Shown here piece by piece: positions 12,127 through 63,400 of a stretch of DNA of 64,000 nt; position 1 is the stretch's first letter, and each line of letters starts with the position of its first letter. The notes beneath the pieces were generated by a model. It was not told the DNA's origin. It searched no databases and worked only from the letters and a program-made list of their open reading frames with translations. Both the position numbers and the translations under genes were made by a program. This DNA comes from Dysidea avara (Eukaryota; Porifera; Demospongiae; Dictyoceratida; Dysideidae): assembly GCF_963678975.1 (NCBI RefSeq), contig NC_089280.1:2741001-2805000 (forward strand), written 5' to 3'.

Positions 12127-12364
12127 GCGGCCAAGAAATGGCTGTGATGGTAGGTTAATGGTAAAAATTTTAATTCAGGTGAATTTTGTGCCAAGACCAA
12201 ACGGCACCAAATTCACCTGAATTGTCGTTATTACAATTTTTACCATTAACCTACCATCACAGCCATTTCTTGACCGCCACCTTGGATTTCACATCTTTTT
12301 CACCATAGCCTTTTTGAGGGCCGCACTCTTTTTTTACAGTTTGCATGGCTGTTTTGGATTAGAT
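12127..12364 (-). repeat. Truncated palindromic head of the composite repeat
   Basis: The intact end is GGATTAGAT at 12364 (the complement of the ATCTAATCC head). The palindrome centre is present, and the other arm stops at 12127 inside GCGGCC. The linker and satellite do not follow. Confidence 0.7.
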
Positions 12365-13647
12365 ATAATTACGCATACACTACTTACAAATTGTTCTCAC
12401 ATATAGCTACAGATGTTCCTGTTCAGTACTGATCTGTATACCTGTAATTAACTTGATTGTGCACAAAAATTGTTTTTGTTTGTTTGAAAAATTACTAAAG
12501 CATATTTCCTCATTAACTATGTGGCTTACTGCCTTTATAGCTAATACTGTACTAAAACACAATGAACATCACGAACATGGTTTCTGAATCCTTTTTACTG
12601 TTGTAGGTATACCACTGCTATCAATAGATTGAGATACTCTAATAGACTGAGCAGTCGTGTAAAACAATTTTTTTTCTAGTGTAAAACATACTTGGAAACT
12701 TCCTATGCTTTAGCTAGCTAGTTGTTTGGTTTAAGAGATTTTTTGTAGATATACAAAAAGTACTTTACAACAAATAAAGCAAATGACGGTATGGTATGTA
12801 TATACAAGTGAATGATTATCTCAAATACTTAATGCTAGCTATCTGGCTATATATATTAATCCCTCAAGTATCATGTAGGGTTTTGTCATGAACCATGCAT
12901 GATGTGTTATATTATTAGGTTTACTGTATGCATGCGCAGTTGTTATATATAGTACTGGCATTTGTGGTATAGGGACAGTTACATATAGCTTACCAATAAT
13001 TATATTGTACTCATATAATTGTGACGTGTTTGGAAAACATTTTGAAGGCATGCACAATGATGATGATGAGTAACCAAGTAGCTACTTCTGTTTACTAGCA
13101 AGTGGCTTCACAATAAAGGAATTGTAGGATAGTACAAGATATGCAATACTGCTAGGTGTGTGCGTGTGTGTGTATGTTAGCAACTGTATATCTCCAACTG
13201 AACTGAACACTATGTGGTGAATATTTGGTTACTCCTATAATTCTGTAGAATGATGCAAGTGTTTTGATATAAATTATTAGCATACTTTGTATTAGTATAG
13301 TTGTTAGGTTTCACAGCTATTATGTGGTGTGTATACAGTACACGATAATCATAATAGATTATAATCATATTATTTCCTGACTAATTGCTTGATTGTCTAC
13401 AGATCTATCTGTAGTAATAAGTAAATGCACATAGTTATATTGTTCCTAGATCCTAGTGACTAATACTGTCAGGATAACACATTCCACATTTTAGGGTAGA
13501 TAAACTTATTGACAATCTAGAAGTAGAGATACAAGTGCATATAAATAAAATACTACAATTATATAAATGCTATGAAAGAAAACTAAAAACATTGCAATTT
13601 TATATATATCCTGTGCCTATGGTGTGCTTGTTATGCATGTGTCAGAC
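12365..13647. other. Intergenic spacer downstream of gene B
   Basis: AT-rich sequence with no convincing ORF. Holds one dispersed-motif copy (near 12632) and a short GT-rich run near 13160. No obvious AATAAA for gene B was found in the first 100 bp after its stop. Confidence 0.5.
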
Positions 13648-51711
<38,064 letters not shown>

Positions 51712-51850
51712 ACTTGGAAACTGTTCACTACATCTGCTCGTGTTCACGCTTAGATGACGAGTAGGCGTGGTTATGAAATATGTACGTCAGAGCTACGCCT
51801 ATCGCATCTTTTGTGCAATATATGCGCACGTTAAAAATATTTCTTTAAAA
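51712..51850. promoter_or_regulatory. Bidirectional promoter region, gene B / TMEM129
   Basis: Only 139 bp separate the two divergent start codons, so both 5' UTRs and core promoters must overlap or lie within it, unless an upstream non-coding exon exists. It contains GAGTAGGCGTGG (GC-box-like) and two ACGTCA/TGACG CRE-like half sites. No TATA box is clear. Confidence 0.6.
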
Positions 51851-54800
51851 ATGCTGTACGCGTACACGTTGTTGTTCATTGGCGCTGCTCTAATGGAGGT
51901 CATGGGTATGATTCCTCAAGAGATGAAGAGCGCCGGAATAACCATTGAGGCACTGTTCTCCAAATACTTTGGTGACGAGGTGAGTAAGGGCGCTTATTTA
52001 TGTAGCCCATGTGCGTTAAAACAGGATATGCACTTCATCTATTATCACATAAGAAGAACAACATTAATCACCATACTACACTGCTGTATACCACTACTGT
52101 ACTGTCTGGGACTAAACTGGGTTGAACCCGACCTTTCTGAAGTGAGTTATTGCACTGGTAATATCATCAAATGTATTATTACACCATATGGTTCCATTCA
52201 GTTTATTCCAGTTGAACTGGTGTGGTTGCTAGTTATAGTATCGGTGGTGATGGCTTTGATTGGATGTGCTCTTGGTTACTGGTGGCATCGTAACAAGTGG
52301 GCCAACCATCCTATCGCAGTCTCTCTAGCCTCTTACAATCAGTCATGGAGGTGAGGTGACTGGAAATAGGTGCTTTTAAGACGCAGACATCTTGTTGCTT
52401 CTTAGAGACGTAGCTGCTAACATTAACTTGGAATACAGGAGGATTGAAAAGTTTGTGAATAGTAAGTGCACAACTTGAGTATGCGTATCATATTGAAATT
52501 GATGTATAACGTAAACAACAACTGTAGACCAATTTTCTACATATAGTAACAATGGAAAAGACATTATTTTATATGTAAACAATAAATTGAAACTTGTTTG
52601 ATTTAAGTGACATTTTCAGTGAATAGAACATTAACCTCTCTACTGAGATTAGTTTTGTCCATAACATAGTCCAAGAACTGTTATAATGAGTGTCTGCTAT
52701 ATAATACATATGACACACACTATGCTGTCACTGGTGTAATTGTGTATTTCAGATTTAGGCTGTAATACTGTGATAGTCACAGAATCATGGATCATCAAGA
52801 CTGGAGTACATACTGTCAGTGTCGGTCATCAGAGGAGCTCTCACTTAGTGTATGTCAACAATTAAGGGAGACCTGTTCTATCACCAGCCACCTGTATAGA
52901 AAGGCCACCTCTCTTATCCTTCTAACTTTGTATATATTTATTAGTCTAATACAACCACTCTTCCTAGTTTGGCCTGTCATAATGTAATGTTTACAAACCA
53001 TCTCCCACACTATTGGTGACCTACATCATGGTGGAGTTAGAAGCCATGTTTAGTCACTGTTAATGCTTAATGATCACTTTCCCAAATAATATTCCCTAAG
53101 GATTGAATACTTGTTTAGTTGAATGTGTCTCTAGTAAATACTTGTTTACATGTGGTTTAGTGTATCAAAGACTGAGGAACATCACTTGTCTATGGAGGGA
53201 CCTACTACATCTCAATACCTCACTATTTTGGTGAACTGTGTTGACTCATCTTCATTCAGTTAGTGATTGTAGTGTATTTGGTGTATTTTGTGTACTACCA
53301 TCATGTTGTTATTCTAGAAATGGTCCCTCTATATTTGACACATTACACATTCAAATACACACGTACACACAACACACAAATACCTATACTACTGCTAGTG
53401 CAATACACAACACTCAGTCCAAACATTTCCCAACACCACAGGTATACGTTTAAATGCTCTACAATACGGAGAATTGAAGGAGAAGTTACAAGCTCCTCTG
53501 AGGGAAGCACGAGGTGTCATCATTAGGCAGTCACTTGGGGACCAGTTTATTGTAGCATTTGAGAAACAAGTAGAGCAGAATGGGTACTACGACCTACCAT
53601 CATCATCTCCTGTAAGTAGTCTGTTAGTAAAGGGAATGGAATTTTCCACTTTAGGAATTCCCTGGAAATATTCGATAAGTATGTGTGTCTGTTGACTAAT
53701 AGGTGTGGAATTTTGTTAACCCCTCAATCAAGTGTTACCAAGGAAAGCTCTTTAAATATGTTTTTAGAGAAATGCCCTTGGTGGTATTCCATCCTTCAAC
53801 ATGTTTACAACATTTTACATGTCCTGACAACAGACTGTGAGACTATCTTTAGGGTGATGTTTATTGTCAATGTGTGTTCTGTCATCTTGTAGCAACCAGA
53901 GTCTTGTATCGGCTGTCTGCAGGTCATGTCTGATGTTAAGCTGTGCAAGATGTGTGCTGATGACACTGTGAGTTGATATGTGAGAAACAACAACCTGCTC
54001 TCTTGTGGGGACAATATTCAAGTGCTACATTAGGCAGGTCACTTTGTATACGTACTACACAACTGACACATTTGGGAGTTATCAAGTCTCAAGTTGGTTG
54101 GTTTAGACAGGTGACACAGCGGGCTGATTAGCATATATAGGTCTTGTTCTTTTTGTAGGGTTTCATGTAGTTATTTAGTTAGCCAGGTAAAGTATTTTCA
54201 TCAGCCACTTCCAAAAATTTGATCTGGGGAGGTGATTGTTGTTAGATATTGAAGGAAGCCACCCAAAATCACAGAACAGACCTGTCACACTATACGAGGA
54301 TTAAAGCTTATGCTTACAGCAGGGAGTTTCTCAGCTGAAAGTGATGGCCAATTTGTCTAAACATTGAGACAATAGCACATATGATCAATAGTAGTAATGA
54401 ATTTAGAGGCGGCAGGGTACAAGGTGGTATGAGCGAGTGATGAGAAAATATAACACATTACTCAACTTTAATTTGTCTGGCCTAAAATTTGTAATCATCA
54501 AGTGGTAAGGCCATACCAAATTAATCATATGTTTCACGGATTGTTTTCCCTCCAGTAGTGACCCGGCAGGTCAAAATGTAAAATCATTTCAGCTGCAACT
54601 GACTGTTTTTTTAGAGTTTATATGGCTGCTCTATTAGAGTATCAATCTTGACAGGTACAAAAGTAAGTAAAGTCCTTCCATAATAAAGTGATGGAGCTCC
54701 ATTTCCTTCCACTTTGCTACCTACACCTGTTACTGGTTGTGCAATATTAAAGAGTCTAAAGTCATATTAGAACTCTTTCTTTATTTTTGGGTTTGCCAAA

Positions 54801-55332
54801 ACATTGACGTGCTGCATCTGTGAAAATGTAAGGTTAATTTGTCATGGCCTAAGTATCTCACAAGATACTGTATTACAGTAGCAAGTCATGGAAGACATAT
54901 CTTATAGTCTTTGAGCAGGCTGTAGGACCAGGTGTCCTAAGACCTTCAGCACTTGTGCCGTAAAGCATTAATAAATATAAAATAAGCAGTACTTATGTAT
55001 GCCAGCTAATATACAGCCCATAGGTGGTGTATTGTCACAAAATACTCTATTACAGCAGTCACCCATTTGCACAAGTATAACAATGTATTTTCTTGTTTTG
55101 TACTATAATTCTTATATACAGCTGTTTCCCTATTCAGGATGGTGAATGCAGGCAATGTTTCTGTCGTCCCATGTGGTGTCTCTCCTGTATGGCCAAGTGG
55201 TTTGCTAGCAGACAAGATCAGAGACGGCCGGAGGAGTGGCTGATGGGCGTGGCTCCCTGTCCCATGTGCAGATCGCAGTTTTGCGCATTGGATGTACTAA
55301 GAGTCAGAACTAGCAATAACGTACAAGCGTGA
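51851..55332 (+). CDS. TMEM129: TMEM129, ER membrane E3 ubiquitin ligase (381 aa)
   Basis: Eight exons: 51851-51979, 52025-52350, 52406-52461, 52753-52849, 53161-53258, 53442-53611, 53893-53967, 55138-55332, all GT-AG and in phase. Three N-terminal membrane segments (MLYAYTLLFIGAALM, TLITILHCCIPLLYCLG, ELVWLLVIVSVVMALIGCALG) are followed by conserved NLEYRRIEKF, QYGELKEKLQAPLREA and IIRQSLGD. An atypical C-terminal RING has CIGC, CKMC, CRQCFCRPMWC, C-x2-M and CPMC, with the family hallmark RPMWCLSCMAKWFASRQ. Known TMEM129 is an ER-associated-degradation E3 ligase; length is close to the human protein. An upstream in-frame ATG at 51767 exists, but alignment favours 51851. The first intron is only 45 bp. 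Confidence 0.92.
54907..54983 (+). mobile_element. LINE 3' tail, second copy
   Basis: Same TTTGAGCAGGCTGTAGGAC...CTTCAGCACTTGTGCCGTAAAGC tail as at 50581, in the last intron of TMEM129; one base of the hairpin stem is lost. Confidence 0.6.
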
Positions 55333-56554
55333 CATTTTTACTTCAGGGCATTTTCGTATTTCTGTATTTGTAAATAGCTACAATATTTCAAATTATTTAC
55401 ATGAAAGTTGCAATCGGTGGTGCAATCGAGTTGGGTGTCACCTGGGCAAGTCATACACTGATAAATGAGGTGAGGGACCCATTCCTTGTGTTGTTAGGGA
55501 GTGTTTAATTTCATACGCTGTTGTATCGCCGTAGACATCTATCTGTTCGTTTTTATATGCTATAGTGCTGCCTACCCAGTATGCTTGTAGAAGTTCAATT
55601 GTCTGGTATAGGCCGAGCTAATGTCTAGTCTATCATCAGAGTACAAGGGGCATTGTTTTAAGCTGCGGTATTACACTGTGGCTTTTATTGGCATACACCA
55701 GACTACTTCTGTTAGCATATATGTTGCTGGTACTGCCACATGTCTTTGTTATGTACCTATAAAGATTCTATTTTTTTTGTAGAAGCCTGACCCTAAAGAA
55801 CTAGTCCAGCTCTTATTGCTAGCTTTATAAACTGGTCTAGATCTATTGCCCCACTAATATAAGTCACCATGCCTGTCCTTAGTCTCGTGTAGACCAGACC
55901 AACTTTTTTGTAGGGACGGTAAAATCACTGTATTGTTGACTGATAGTTTACCGTGTAGTTTGTTTATGAAATGTTCTTGCTGGCATGAGTCGTGTCTATC
56001 CATATAGTCTCCATACACTTCAATTCTGTTTCTACCTCCACTTTTTTTCCCACACAAAAGGAAAAATTGTTGGTCGAGGCTAGCCTGTCTTTGTGCATGT
56101 GTTTGTGTTGTGTATGATTGGTGTGTGTTACTCTGTTTTCAGGGAACAGACTAGGGTTGTCTAACTGCAGCATTAATATTTTCCAGGTGTCATACATACA
56201 TTACACTAAATATTAAAGGGTAATTACCAATCAATTACCAATCAACCAAATGAAATACTCTATTAGAACATTCACTTTGCCAAAGGTTTATGAGTGAAAC
56301 AGCCCAGGTTGTACCATTAGTGAAACCTGTTTTATGTTATAACAGACCACCAATTTTAAAACATTTTGAATACGTAGATTTTTTTATAACATTGGTTATT
56401 TTTATAGCGGTGGTTATTTTCTAGTGTCATGGCCTGTCTTGTGTTAAAAAGGTAGTTTGACTGCAGTACAATGAATATCTATCCCATTTCATATATGTAT
56501 GCTGCATGGGTGTACTAGTACATAAACAGTCACTGGTCCTTTCTATACAGAGAA
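55333..56554. other. Spacer between TMEM129 and the UNC93-like gene
   Basis: No ORF of note. TTTCTATACAG just before AGAAATGG (56550) looks like a splice acceptor, so a non-coding first exon of the UNC93-like gene probably lies here. One dispersed-motif copy at about 56252. Confidence 0.5.
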
Positions 56555-58830
56555 ATGGAGTTGGAAGACAGCACAGCTGGTCCCAAGATCCCACAGACTA
56601 GCTCATTCTTTTACTACAAGAATCTTGTAGCACTGGGGACAGCCATGCATTTGATATTCTCCTCCTTCTCGTCAATACAAAACCTTCAGACCAGCATCAG
56701 TGGTGAAAGAGTTGGGTTAATATCATTAACAGTTATATATGTCTTCTTTGTCATGTCGACCATTTCAGCTAACATGGTGGTGAAGGCTATAGGGACGAAG
56801 TATACTATAGTGATTGTGTTTATGTGTCATGCTGTGTATGTAGCGTGTAACTTCTACCCGAGCTATTTCACACTCATACCGGGATCGGCACTGCTGGGGT
56901 TAGTGTCAGGGCCTCTTTGGACCTCTGTCACTGTATATATTGCTGAACTGGCAACTGCTTATGCTCTTCATCGTAACATTCCTGTGTCCAATGTTGTGTC
57001 TTATTTTAATGGAATATTCTTTGTATTCTTTTTCGCATCGTTCATCACCGGAAATGTGATATCCTCAGTTGTCTATTTTGCATTCCAGACAGACAGAGAT
57101 CTCGATTCCAATGTCACTGATGTTTGTATTGATAGTAACAGTGACTCAGTCCATAAACCACAAGTTGAGGAGTATATTATAATAGGAATATACCAATTAC
57201 AAGATATAGTAGGAGTTTGTGTGGCAGTATTCTTGCTCAGTAAACTACCGGAGACTACAGCACTGGGTAACCTGTGTTCTAACAAAACTATTGCACTATT
57301 CAAAACATGTCTAAAACAATTTGGACGTCAATTTTTTAGTTTGAAGAGCTTTTTACCAGTTGGATTGGTATGTGCTAATGCAACAGACATGGGCTATCTC
57401 TATGGTACATTTACACTGGTAAGTGAGACACATTGAGATGAGATATTGTCATAACCTTGATATTACACAGGTATATATTACGGAGTGTGTAGGAGTGAAG
57501 TGGGTCGGGTTCTCCCTTATGACATATGGTGTTAGTAGTACCATTGGAAGTTATTCTACTGGTAAACTACTCAGCTATATTCCACGTTATGTTATCATAG
57601 TGTTGAACCTTCTGTTGATGTTGGGCTTGTTGGTATTCCTCTTGCTGTGGGACAGGGAGCCTAGCTATGTGGTCGTATTTCTTGTTCCAATCCTCTGGGG
57701 TATCTGTGATGCAGTGTGGAACACCACCACCACAAGTAAGTGTCCCAGTGTCAATTTATAACAGTAATATGCTTGCATAGTGGAAATTTTGAATTGTGTA
57801 GAAAGGTCACCTACTAGTGAGAATTTTATCCATAAGTTTGTGTTAATAGCACATGTGTTTTGTTACTGGTTGGTAAACCTGTGCAGAACTTGATACTGGC
57901 CTGGATGAAATAACCTGCTATAAACTAGGATAAAGAAAGGACTTGGAATTTTCACACTTACTTGACAACATACCAACTACGTGATTAAATGTTGCTTTAT
58001 GCTGCTATATATACTTTAATCTATGCAGCAATTAACCAGTGGACATGTTTACTGAAGGAAAGACCTTGTAAGGGATTAAGTTCGACAAATTCCACTGTAC
58101 GTGCAAGCAAGACGTCACAAGGGACAGCAGAGCCTGCTGTTGCCCCAACAATGTGTTCAACATACAATTACTCTAATAGAACAGCCACTTCATTGAACAC
58201 AACATTAAGTGCCTTCAAATTTCTGTGACCTTCAAAAATTTGCTGGTCCTTTGCTATAGACTAGTGACTGTATAAATAATTTATCTAAATAGAGAAGCTT
58301 TCAAGACATAACAAAAACTCCATTGGAGTGTTTTCTTGTCCACTATATCAGACTGCTTCATGTATTTAATGTTAGCTACATCCACAATTTTGTAATAACG
58401 GTACATTAGGAGCTACTGACCACACACTGTGTTGACTTATTTTACAGGTTTCTTCGGTATTGTGTTTGAGTCAGACAGAGAGACTGGCTACAGCATTCAA
58501 CGATTATGGCAAGCAATAGCCTTTTCTGTGTTATTTGTGTGTTCCCTATTCTTCAACACGTTGTGGTTACTGCTAGCAATCTTCATTGTTACCATGCCAA
58601 TGTTTCTCATTGCTGAGTGGGAATATAGTGATGAAATGAAGAACAGTTTCTCAAAGTGTTCGCGGTACAATAAAAGTAGGTGTGTAGTTTTAATTTTTTT
58701 GAATGTTGCTGTGTGTAAATATATCAACAATACTTCTCTCTATTATACAGGTCAGACAAAATACTCACTGCTGACCAGTAACAATGAAGAGGTCCAAGAT
58801 GAAGACCTCCAAGATGTGACTGCACTGTAA
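56555..58830 (+). CDS. UNC93-like multipass membrane protein (478 aa)
   Basis: Four exons: 56555-57418, 57471-57735, 58448-58675, 58751-58830; phases 0, 1, 1 agree. The protein is highly hydrophobic with about ten to twelve membrane segments. UNC93/MFS-type signatures are KNLVALGTAMHLIFSSFSSIQNLQ at the N-terminus, then NMVVKAIGTKY, GSALLGLVSGPLWTSVTVYI, NGIFFVFFFASFITGNVISS, GFSLMTYGVSSTIGSYSTGK and ILWGICDAVWNT. There is a lumenal or extracellular loop with NVTD and an acidic tail (NNEEVQDEDLQD). Family members include UNC93A (solute carrier-like) and UNC93B1 (Toll-like receptor trafficking); I cannot assign a substrate. Length fits UNC93A. Confidence 0.88.
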
Positions 58831-60479
58831 TTTGTGATCACTTCTGTTTAACACATGAATGAAAATTTTACTATAAGGCATTGGGAGCATGTTACACGTG
58901 TAGTAACTACTAAGTAGAAACACAGCCCACAAGTAGAATTATTATCTATGTTGACATTAGCCCTCGCGAAGTATGCATCTCGTAAAAATAATAATGTGCA
59001 CGTGACTAATGTGAGAGTGGTTAGCTGGGATTTCACCGGAGAACAGTACGCGCTCAAAGATTCATTAAAATAATAAAACCAGTGAATTTTATAATCGGTA
59101 GAAAGGTGAATTTAGTGTTGTAATGTGTGGTACGGTGGAAAGGGTGATATGTGCGAGTACACGTGTTTTCCCTGTCCGGTGGTTCTGAGTAGCCACTCCC
59201 TCGTGTTGTACTCAACAAGCGTGTAGTGAATTGTCAGCCCTGGTTGGAGAAACTAGGTAATGAGTGTCAGTTGATGAGGGATCAGTAATGAACAAAGGGT
59301 GGGTAACGTCACAGTCCATGGCGAGGTCCATGGTACATCTGATATCCACAGGTAAAATTACCAGAGGTTTTTTCAAGTATATAGCCACTTGTGTAACCCA
59401 GTGTGTTTGCTTAGGTGTCTTCTCATTGGGTGCGATCGCAAAAATCTACAGGGACAATCTACTTGTATTGTTTCACTTCTTAAGTTGTTGATGGATTTTA
59501 CTGCATATCAGGTATGCTTAACCCTTCATCTTCTCAATCAACAAGTTGGCTGCTTACAGCATAATAGGACAGGTTGGGTGGTTTCATCTCTTTAAAAGAT
59601 TTACTATGTATCTGTGTCATGCAGTGAACAGTTTGCGGAAATTAAGATCTGTAGCTTGGCAACACTTCACCATCGATCACTATCTAGTTGCTAGTGTCTG
59701 TAGCCGTAACCTCCAATATTGTTTGGCCACCCACACACTCATAACACTAAGTTTTGTTGTTTTCAGTGAATTTGTTATTATTATTTTTTGCGTGTTCTTC
59801 ATTTTTGTTCTGCGCTTTTATGTACTCTGGCATGGAAAAGCTATGCTGAATGTTATGAATTTGAACAAAAATCAATCACTCAATCAATCAAAAAATTAAT
59901 GGGTGACAAGAGTCAAGGATTTTTGTATAGCCTCATCTATTCCTTTCCCACCCGGTCACACACAAGAAAAAAAATCTGTGGTCTAGAGCTCAAAATAACA
60001 GCCTGTCACCCAACCCAAAAGCCACAATGGCTGACCAATGGTCTGGCATTATGACCTATCAACCTAATAAAGCAATATAAATGTAATACACACTATTTTG
60101 TCGGAGACATGTATAGTGCCTATAAAGGCACGTCGATGTAGTGCAAACCACCAACATCTTTAATAGTGATTTTTCGTCTGTCATTGTAAGTGTCGGCAAA
60201 AACCATTGATGGTATGTACACTATCAGCCTTACTACTTGTGCAAATCAAACACTCAAAATTATCACATATGTGAATAAAGATGCTTGTGTGGCTTCATAC
60301 AACATCAAAAGGCACTTCGTGTTTTAGAGTGATGGTAGCAGGTATCTGTAGTATAACTCAAATCTCTATTAATTTTTATAACCTATAAGTTATCAGTGAA
60401 ATAACTGTGAGTAGTGATATATGTGTATATAGAGCACATACCACATTTATACAATAACACAAACAGGTTCTCCACTTAG
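58831..60479. other. Spacer between UNC93-like and ICA1
   Basis: Short ORFs around 59264-59900 show no recognisable domain and no repeat; 5' UTR exons of ICA1 may lie here. Confidence 0.45.
59072..59077 (+). terminator. Polyadenylation signal AATAAA (UNC93-like)
   Basis: AATAAA 242 bp after the UNC93-like stop, in a run AAAATAATAAAACC. First canonical signal after the gene. Confidence 0.45.
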
Positions 60480-63400
60480 ATGGAAGGATTTGGCAGTAGT
60501 GACATCACCACACCATTCAGTTATGGTTCTGTCAATGAAGCTACAACAGATAAGGACAAACTGGAGACTAAAGTAAAGAAAAAATTTTGGAAAACAAAAC
60601 AGAAGATCGTGGAGAAGTTGGGTCGTGAACAAGACCACTTTGTGGTTCGGGGAGACTCTGAAATTGATGCTTATATTGAAGTGAGCATTTAACCATCAGG
60701 TCTTCATCTAGGAAGGTGGGAGTAAGTATAAGATTTTCTGGTGGCACAGGATCTCCCTTCCCCCTCCTCCCCAAGGAAAGTTTGAGATTGCTTCACATGA
60801 AACTCTGAGTGTACATATATTTATCATGCACCCAAGACTGTGGTAACACCTTTGCCACATATAAGAGCTATTACTCAAACTTGTGACTATACAGTGTAGA
60901 GATATATCCTTTACTCAAATGTTATACCCTAGTGACGGATCTAGGATAAGAGGGTTTCTGAAAATTGATAAAGCATTGCAAATATAGGCTAATAATAAGG
61001 AAATGACTTCTGAGATTTTAGATTGGATTTTTAGGCTACAATTAATTATGCTATGAAATAAACAGACTATAACTGCAGGGAAAATGTTGTAGCTTTGATA
61101 TTTACTTGACTGTTCTATTAGAGTATCTTGATCATTTTTAATGCAGTGGGAGGTGAAAAAATAAAGTGTTGCTGAGGGTTTGTTAGTTTTATGCAATTTT
61201 GCATACATGATACTGAAATACAGTGCAATGCAGAATGGTACGTATATAGTAGCTAATTCTATTTGCTTCAATAAATCACCTATACAGCAATGATAAAGCT
61301 AGTTAGACTGCTACTGAGCTAAATTTTAAAGGAGGCTGAAACCACAGAATCCCACACCTGGATCTAGGCTGCCACTACGCCTAATAATGGTTGCTTTGTT
61401 ATCAAGTTAGTCACAATGTGTTGTTCACCTGTAGAGTGCTAAGAGGCTACAGAAGTCATGTGAACAACTGATCAATATTCTACAGAAACACATCAGCTCA
61501 CTACAAGGTCAGTAACTTGATGTGATGCCCCATCCATCATCTCCACCTATACCTCACTAGAGATATCACATGTTGAAGAACAGATGGGACATTTCCTACT
61601 AGCCAGTAGCAACACTGAATATACCAGTTCTTCTGGGGCCATGGAAAAGACTGGCAAGTTGATGTGTAGTATGTCTACTAAGAGGTTAGAAATATTGTAC
61701 AAAAGTCATAAAACTTTTGATGTGTTTATTGTAGAATTCAGATAGTGCCAAGTCTTCATCAGTTACAACATGATCTCGGTGTATTCCTAGTTAGTGCTGT
61801 GAAGGATTTATCCAAGTCCATTGAACACCTAGAGAAGGCTCGATCAGAGTATCGGGCAGCCATGCTGTGGTTGAGGAATGCTTCCACCAAACTAGATGAC
61901 CCAGATGCTTCTAAACAGCTGAATAAATTTCGAGAAGTAAGGATAGTGAAGCCTTGTGATATAGGAATTTTTTTTCGTGACAAAAAATGTCCTCAATCGA
62001 TCAGTAATAATCATTATTAGCATAATCATGAAGTATAGCAATATTACGGTCATTATAACGAGGTGGTCTTATTAATGAGGTCATGAAGTACACCTTAGCT
62101 ATGTTTGGGACCTACTTGACATGGTCACTATAATGAGGTGGTCTTATTAACGAGTAGGTCCCATACATAGCTAAGGTGTACTTCACAATCTCGTTAATAT
62201 GACCACCTATTGTAGTGACCATGTCGAGTAGGTCTCAAACATAGCTAAGGTGTACTTCATAATCTCGTTATAATTATTAATGAAGTCATAAAGTACACCT
62301 TAGTTATGTTTGGGACCTACTTGACATGGTCACTATAATGAGGTGGTTGTACATTTCGGACCAATATAGAATTGGCTACTATAGTGAGTAGTCTTATTAA
62401 CAAGGTATAGTACCATATGGAGGGATACTTTGGTACTGTTAAAATTTGGCGAATGGCCATGAATTAGCCAAATTTTCCCCATCCAAATATTTTGCTGGTG
62501 AAGAAAATAGCCAACCAAGCCTCAAACTAATCAATTTTCTACTTGACCAAGGGCTACTGGACCAGGCATTATGCTAGAGCCAAGCCTGCCTCGACTACCT
62601 CACTAGGTAGCTTAGCTACTGTACACGTGGTATCTTCAAACCTCACCTCGAAACGGGCATGACAAGTAGCGAGTCCTACCATATAAGGTACGATATTCAC
62701 TATTCCAGAGGGTGTAGATCTACTGTCTATGTAGTATTACCTTTTAGCTGATAGCTGACTCCAGGCACCGAAGAGGCATCTCCCAGTTCCCACACACAGT
62801 GATTAATAATCTAATTAATTAAATAGGGTGTACACTTTGCTAATAATTTACTAAATTTTATTTCGCCAATAGTGATATTTTGCTTGATTCGCCAAATTTT
62901 TCCTCCAAAGCTTCCCTCCATATGGTATGTACGCGTTGAGCTGGATCCTCAAAAACATTTAACAACTCATGAATGCAATCACACACGATCTTGAAATTTG
63001 GCACATTTGTAGCACTGCTTGACCCGCTAGAACTATTTCAAAATATTTTCATTCAAATGTCTGACACTATATTTATGGTGAATCAAAATTTCCGCATACA
63101 TTTCCTATGAGGAAGCCATAAAGTACATCAATTTCAAACCCCTTTTCAAACTTGTACTGGAGCCAAACCACACAAGTCGTCGTCATTGACACTTACTCTC
63201 ACCACTAATCATCTATGAGAAACAATCCGCTTAACAGTTTTAGCAGGATCCAGCTCAACTTATACATACTATAGCTGCTACCATACAGAGAGAAGATTAT
63301 AAATTCACCATCTATTTAAATTGATATCATTATTATTATGTTATTATGTGCTTTATGCAGTTGTGTACGTACCCTTCAAATTGAAGCTGGAAAAGAAATC

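Noticed and set aside
53238..53526. Hydrophobic and histidine-rich ORFs in the TMEM129 region
   Set aside because: They read through an intron (53259-53441) in the wrong frame; the true frame is fixed by exons 53161-53258 and 53442-53611.
59264..59899. Possible small gene between UNC93-like and ICA1
   Set aside because: The short ORFs overlap in different frames, have no splice logic linking them and no recognisable domain; a 5' UTR or spacer is more likely.
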